DNA from: Streptomyces roseus
Lineage (GTDB): Bacteria; Actinomycetota; Actinomycetes; Streptomycetales; Streptomycetaceae
Length of the DNA: 64,000 nucleotides
Assembly: GCF_001044425.1 (NCBI RefSeq)
Contig: NZ_LFML01000015.1
Location: 38,134-102,133, forward strand
Direction: 5' to 3'
Both the position numbers and the translations under genes were made by a program. The notes below the pieces were generated by a model. It saw nothing but the letters and a program-made list of their open reading frames with translations, ran no database searches and had not been told where the DNA came from. Each line of letters begins with the position of its first letter. The first letter of the stretch is position 1. This document shows, one piece after another, positions 60,360-64,000 of this stretch.

Positions 60360-62981
60360 GTGAGCGAGATACCTGCGCAGGCACATCAGGCCCGCGTGCC
60401 CGGGGAGACGTGGAACGACTCCCTGTGGCACAGCAGCCCGCCTGGCTCGATATATGACTACATAAAGGTCGCGTCTTTCTCCATCGGACCCGACGGGCTC
60501 ATCGACCAGTGGAGCCTGCGCGCCGAGGAGCTGTTCGGGCTGACCGCCGGCCAGGCCGTGGGCCGGGACCCGGTGGACGCCTTCATGCCGCCGGAGCTGC
60601 GCGCCGACGGCCACCGCAGAATGGCCGAGATCCTCGACGGCAAGGAATGGACCGGCCTCGTCCCGTTCCGCATCCCCGGCGGGGACGGCGCGCACGGCGT
60701 GGCCGAGATCTACGTGATGCCCACCCAGACCGAGACCGCCGAACGGGCCGCGCTCTGCGTCGTCGTCGACGTACGCGCGCTGCGCCGCATCGAATCCGAC
60801 CTTGCCGCTTCGCAGGCCATATTCGGCCAATCTCCTTTCGGCTTCCTGCTCTTCGGTACGGACCTCACCGTGCAGCGCGCCAACCGCCGCTTCGCGACCG
60901 TCTTCGGCGGCGCCGTCGAGGAACACCGGGGCCGCACCGTCCACGACTACCTCCCGGCCCAGGAGGCCGACCGGATGACCGAGGCCCTGCGCCGGGTCCT
61001 GGAGACCGGTGACTCCGTCACCGACCTTCGGATCACCGGCGCCGCCCCCGGCAGCCGCGAACACCGCCACTGGTCCGTCAACCTCTACCGCGTCCACGGC
61101 GGCACCGGCCGGCCCATCGGCGTCGCGGGCCTGGGCACCGACGTCACCCGACGCCACCTCGCCGCCCGCGAGGCCGCCGGGGTACGGCGCAATCTCGCCC
61201 TGCTCAACGAGGCCGGGCACCGCATCGGGACCTCCCTCGACCTGGAGACCACCGCCCGCGAACTGCTCGACGTGACCGTCCCGGGCTTCTGCGACCTCGC
61301 CGCCGTCGACCTCTACCAGGGGCTGCTGCTCGGCGACGACGACCGGCCCGCCCGGCCGCACGGGCCCGGCGTGCCCCCGCTGCCCTCGATGCGCGGACCG
61401 GGCCGGGCACCCTCGGCCCCGTTGCGGCGGGTCGCCTTCGCCTCGGCCGTCTCGGACGGTCCGCTGGCGGATCCGGGGTCGGGGGTCTCCGTGGGCGAGG
61501 TCCACCGCTATCCGGCTGCCTCGCCGGGGGCGCTGGCCCTGCGGACCGCGCGGCCCCGGCTGATCGAGAGCGGCGGGGCCGACGACCTCGTCCAGTCGAC
61601 GCTCGTCGTGCCGATGGTCGCGCACGACACGGTGGTCGGGCTGGCCCGGTTCTCCCGTACGAAGGGCAGCGAACCGTTCGGGGAACGGGACCGGGCGGTG
61701 GCCGTCGAGCTCGCCGCCCGCGCCGCCGTCTGCATCGACAACGCCCGCCTCTACCGGCGCGAGCACGAGCGGGCGCTGATACTCCAGCGCAGCCTCCTGC
61801 CGCCCGGCGACCCCGAGGCGGCCGGCCTGGACATCGCCTGCCGGTACCTGCCCGGCAACGCCGCCACCGAGGTCGGCGGGGACTGGTTCGACGTCATCGA
61901 GCTGCCCGGGCACCGCACGGCGCTGGTCGTCGGCGACGTGATGGGCCGCGGCCTGCGGGCGGCCGTCGCGATGGGCGAACTGCGCACCGCCGTACGGACC
62001 CTGGCCCTGCTGGACCTGGAACCGGCCGAGGTGCTGACCGCGCTCGACGAGATCGCCCGCGGGCTCGGCGCGCCCGGCGGCGCCCAGCAGGCCTCCCGGG
62101 CCGCCCTGCACTCGCGGGACGCCGACCGCTCGGAGGTGTACCTCGCGACCTGCGTGTACGCCGTCTACGACCCGGTGACCCGGCGCTGCACCATCGCCAA
62201 CGCCGGCCACATGCCGCCGGTCCTGGTGGAGCCGGCCGAGCCGGGCGGCCCGCCGCGGCCCGCGCTGCTGCTGGAGGTGCCGCCCGGGATGCCGCTCGGG
62301 GTGGGCGGGGAGCCGTTCGAGGAGGTCGAGGTGGACCTGCCGGAGGGCGCGCTGCTGGCCCTGTACACGGACGGACTGGTCGAATCGCGCGACCACCCAT
62401 TGGAGGAGGGGCTGCGCGGGCTGCGGGACGCGCTCGCCGATCCGGTGCGGCCGCTGGAGGACGTCTGCGACCACGTGCTGAACACCCTGGACACGCGGCA
62501 CGGCGAGGACGACATCGCGCTGCTGATGGCGCGCGTGCAGGGGCTGCCGATGGACGCCGTCGGGGACTGGCAGCTGCCGCGCGAGGCCCGCTCGGTGGGC
62601 CGTGCGCGGGAGCTCGCGCGGGCGAAGCTGCCCGCGTGGGGTCTGGAGGGGCTGCTGGACACCACCGAACTGCTGGTCAGCGAGCTCGTCACCAACGCCC
62701 TGCGGTACGGCGAGGGCGAGATCCGGCTGCGGCTGCTGCTGGACCGGACCCTGGTGTGCGAGGTCTGGGACGGCAACCTGGTCCAGCCGCGGCGGCGGCG
62801 GGCGCGCGACACCGACGAGGGCGGCCGGGGCCTGCAACTGGTCGGCATGCTGTCGGCGGGCTGGGGCACCCGGCGGACCCACCGGGGCAAGACGGTGTGG
62901 TTCGAGCTGCCGTTGCCCGGCGGCGCGGCGGAGTCCGTCACGGAGCTGTCCGCGGAGCAGCTGCTGAGCATGTACGGCTGA
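60360..62981 (+). CDS. PAS-GAF-SpoIIE phosphatase with HATPase domain
   Basis: An 873-residue sensor-effector. Two PAS domains (about residues 37-140 and 150-265: LIDQWSLRAEELFGL; LTVQRANRRFATVFGG) are followed by a GAF domain (RRNLALLNEAGHRIGTSLDLETTAREL), a SpoIIE serine phosphatase (IACRYLPGNAATEVGGDWFDV, VVGDVMGRGL, LYTDGLVES, GEDDIALL) and a C-terminal GHKL ATPase (TTELLVSELVTNALRYG, DTDEGGRGLQLVGM). It may both dephosphorylate an anti-anti-sigma factor and act as an anti-sigma. GTG 60360 has GGAGGGG upstream. It converges with pspA. Confidence 0.92.
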   Translation: MSEIPAQAHQARVPGETWNDSLWHSSPPGSIYDYIKVASFSIGPDGLIDQWSLRAEELFGLTAGQAVGRDPVDAFMPPELRADGHRRMAEILDGKEWTGLVPFRIPGGDGAHGVAEIYVMPTQTETAERAALCVVVDVRALRRIESDLAASQAIFGQSPFGFLLFGTDLTVQRANRRFATVFGGAVEEHRGRTVHDYLPAQEADRMTEALRRVLETGDSVTDLRITGAAPGSREHRHWSVNLYRVHGGTGRPIGVAGLGTDVTRRHLAAREAAGVRRNLALLNEAGHRIGTSLDLETTARELLDVTVPGFCDLAAVDLYQGLLLGDDDRPARPHGPGVPPLPSMRGPGRAPSAPLRRVAFASAVSDGPLADPGSGVSVGEVHRYPAASPGALALRTARPRLIESGGADDLVQSTLVVPMVAHDTVVGLARFSRTKGSEPFGERDRAVAVELAARAAVCIDNARLYRREHERALILQRSLLPPGDPEAAGLDIACRYLPGNAATEVGGDWFDVIELPGHRTALVVGDVMGRGLRAAVAMGELRTAVRTLALLDLEPAEVLTALDEIARGLGAPGGAQQASRAALHSRDADRSEVYLATCVYAVYDPVTRRCTIANAGHMPPVLVEPAEPGGPPRPALLLEVPPGMPLGVGGEPFEEVEVDLPEGALLALYTDGLVESRDHPLEEGLRGLRDALADPVRPLEDVCDHVLNTLDTRHGEDDIALLMARVQGLPMDAVGDWQLPREARSVGRARELARAKLPAWGLEGLLDTTELLVSELVTNALRYGEGEIRLRLLLDRTLVCEVWDGNLVQPRRRRARDTDEGGRGLQLVGMLSAGWGTRRTHRGKTVWFELPLPGGAAESVTELSAEQLLSMYG

Positions 62982-62993
62982 CCGCGGCCGGCC

Positions 62994-63019
62994 GGCCCCG
63001 GGGGAATCGCCCCGGGGCC
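62994..63019. terminator. Bidirectional terminator, SpoIIE phosphatase / pspA
   Basis: GGCCCCGGGG (62994-63003) pairs with CCCCGGGGCC (63010-63019), six-base loop, between convergent genes. Confidence 0.85.
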
Positions 63020-63039
63020 CCGCCGCGGAGCGCGGACGG

Positions 63040-63756
63040 CTACGCCGCCCGGCCCTTCAGCGCCGCGAGCCGGGCTTCGATCTCGGCTGACCGCTCGAGG
63101 TCGTCCAGGGCTTCGAACTGGGCGTCCAGGGAGGAGGCGGCGAGTTCCTGCCGGCCCATGGCCCTGGCCTCCTCCCGGCGGACCTTGTCCTCGAAGCGGG
63201 CGATGTCGCTCGTTGGGTCCATCACGTCGATGTGCTTCACCGCGTCCATCATGGTGTTCTGCGCCCGGGCGGTCTCGGCCCGCGCCACCAGCTCGTCGCG
63301 CTTCGCCGTCAGCTCCGCCAGCTTGTCCCTCATCGCGGCCAGACCGGACTTGAGCGTGTCCACGACCTCGGTCTGGGCGGCGATCGTCGGCTCCGCGGTG
63401 CTCGCCTCCTTCTCCGACCGGAGCTGGCGGCCCAGGGCCACCTTCGCGAGGCCGTCGAACCTGTCGGCGTCCGCCGTGGCCCCCCGGGCCCGCAGTTCGT
63501 CCGCCTTCCGGCTCGCCGCCAGCGCCTTGCCGCCCCACTCCGCGGCCGCCTCCACGTCCTCCTCGTGGTCCGCCTCCAGCATCCGCAGGTTGCCGATCGT
63601 GGTGGCCACCGCCTGCTCCGCCTCCGCGATGTTGTCCGTGTAGTCGCGGATCAGCTGGTCCAGCATCTTCCGCGGATCCTCCGCCTGGTCCAGCAGCGCG
63701 TGGACGTTGGCCTTCGCGAGCTGGGTGACGCGGCCGAGGATGGTCTGCTTGCTCAT
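63040..63756 (-). CDS. pspA: PspA/IM30 family membrane-stress protein
   Basis: A 238-residue coiled-coil protein of the ESCRT-III-like PspA family: KQTILGRVTQLAKANVHALLDQAEDPRKMLDQLIRDYTDNI opens it (helix 0-1), long charged helices fill residues about 30-190, and DPTSDIARFEDKVRREEARAMG with LEARLAALKG-type ending follows. It assembles on damaged membranes and supports the proton-motive force. A TPM-domain gene lies directly upstream on the same strand, an arrangement I believe is common in Streptomyces. Confidence 0.92.
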   Translation of the reverse strand: MSKQTILGRVTQLAKANVHALLDQAEDPRKMLDQLIRDYTDNIAEAEQAVATTIGNLRMLEADHEEDVEAAAEWGGKALAASRKADELRARGATADADRFDGLAKVALGRQLRSEKEASTAEPTIAAQTEVVDTLKSGLAAMRDKLAELTAKRDELVARAETARAQNTMMDAVKHIDVMDPTSDIARFEDKVRREEARAMGRQELAASSLDAQFEALDDLERSAEIEARLAALKGRAA

Positions 63757-63787
63757 CGGTGCCCTTTCGAGGATCGGGAAGAGTGCG

Positions 63788-64000
63788 TCAAAAGCGCCCG
63801 CCGCCGCCCATCCGGCCGCGGGTGCCGCCGCCGCCGAACGAGCCCGGGCCCGGCCCCCCGCCGCCGAAGCCGCCCCCGCCGAATCCGCCGCCCCGGCTCC
63901 GGCCGCCGCCCAGGATCTCGCCCAGGATGATCCCGCCGAGGACCGCGCCGCCCCTGCCCCCGCCCCGCTGCCGCTGCCCGCCGTACGGGTCCCGGTACGC
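63788..64000 (-). CDS. TPM-domain protein, C-terminal part
   Basis: The frame is open from the window edge to a TGA at 63788-63790. The 70 residues are extremely Gly/Arg-rich (RGGAVLGGIILGEILGGG, then FGGGGFGGGG repeats, ending GGGGRF). This is the usual tail of membrane TPM (TLP18.3/Psb32/MOLO-1) proteins, where a short hydrophobic GG-rich segment precedes a low-complexity end. The domain itself lies outside the window, so the assignment rests on the tail and on the pspA neighbour. It ends 32 bp before the pspA start. Confidence 0.7.
   Translation of the reverse strand, partial: AYRDPYGGQRQRGGGRGGAVLGGIILGEILGGGRSRGGGFGGGGFGGGGPGPGSFGGGGTRGRMGGGGRF

Overview
This window is Streptomyces chromosomal DNA, or that of a very close relative. 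It has very high GC, strong third-position G/C, frequent GTG starts, many secreted proteins with twin-alanine signal peptides, a WhiB-family regulator, several SpoIIE/HATPase switch proteins and numerous leaderless promoters. The gene order (lytic transglycosylase, ahpD-ahpC/oxyR, class A PBP, SpoIIE phosphatase, fumarases, WhiB protein, glpX, xseB-xseA, ispH, ppgK, ychF) is the layout I recall from the conserved core of Streptomyces chromosomes; that comparison is from memory. I see no rRNA, tRNA, CRISPR array, transposase or integrase.

Layout. 1-6 kb: an NTF2-like protein tail, a secreted protein, a lone sugar-binding lipoprotein, an SMI1/KNR4 protein, a divergent DUF192/prepilin-peptidase pair and an aldo/keto reductase. 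6-11 kb: a cis-prenyltransferase, a PIN-PhoH ATPase, a secreted transglycosylase and an AI-2E-family permease. 11-13.6 kb: the peroxide-defence locus, ahpCD facing oxyR. 13.8-21.5 kb: a DUF2079 membrane protein, an SPFH/ribbon-helix-helix operon, a bifunctional PBP and a GAF-SpoIIE-HATPase phosphatase. 21.7-31.7 kb: central carbon metabolism, with class II and class I fumarases and the gluconeogenic phosphatase GlpX, interleaved with a secreted SGNH-lectin esterase, a GDPD, a DUF1707 protein and a WhiB-like regulator. 31.8-39.4 kb: nitroreductase, exonuclease VII, an APC permease, IspH, polyphosphate glucokinase and YchF.

39.4-41.9 kb is the accessory patch. The 3' end of ychF and its terminator are duplicated about 850 bp downstream. 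Between the copies lies a Phd/RelE toxin-antitoxin module flanked by an exact 24-bp direct repeat. Beyond them are a Uma2 nuclease gene whose last codons come from the duplicated terminator, a truncated second antitoxin copy and a CPCC cysteine-rich protein gene.

42-49.5 kb: an M36 metalloprotease overlapping tail-to-tail with an ECF sigma/anti-sigma operon, an SNF2 helicase, and a secreted beta-propeller lactonase divergent from a MarR regulator over a shared palindrome. 49.6-64 kb: a coupled alpha/beta-hydrolase and trypsin-like protease pair, an EamA exporter, a coupled PEP-mutase-like/threonine-synthase-like pair, a subtilase, a septum-formation-like membrane protein, a GntR regulator, a small SPOR-like protein, a Nudix hydrolase, an RsbW-like ATPase, a PAS-SpoIIE-HATPase phosphatase, a PspA protein and the C-terminus of a TPM-domain protein.

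Themes are cell-envelope maintenance, oxidative stress and signalling by serine phosphatases and anti-sigma kinases. The clearest non-routine structures are the ychF 3'-end insertion scar, the palindromes at the SPFH/RHH and MarR/lactonase loci, and a long series of TANNNT-N6/7-start leaderless promoters.
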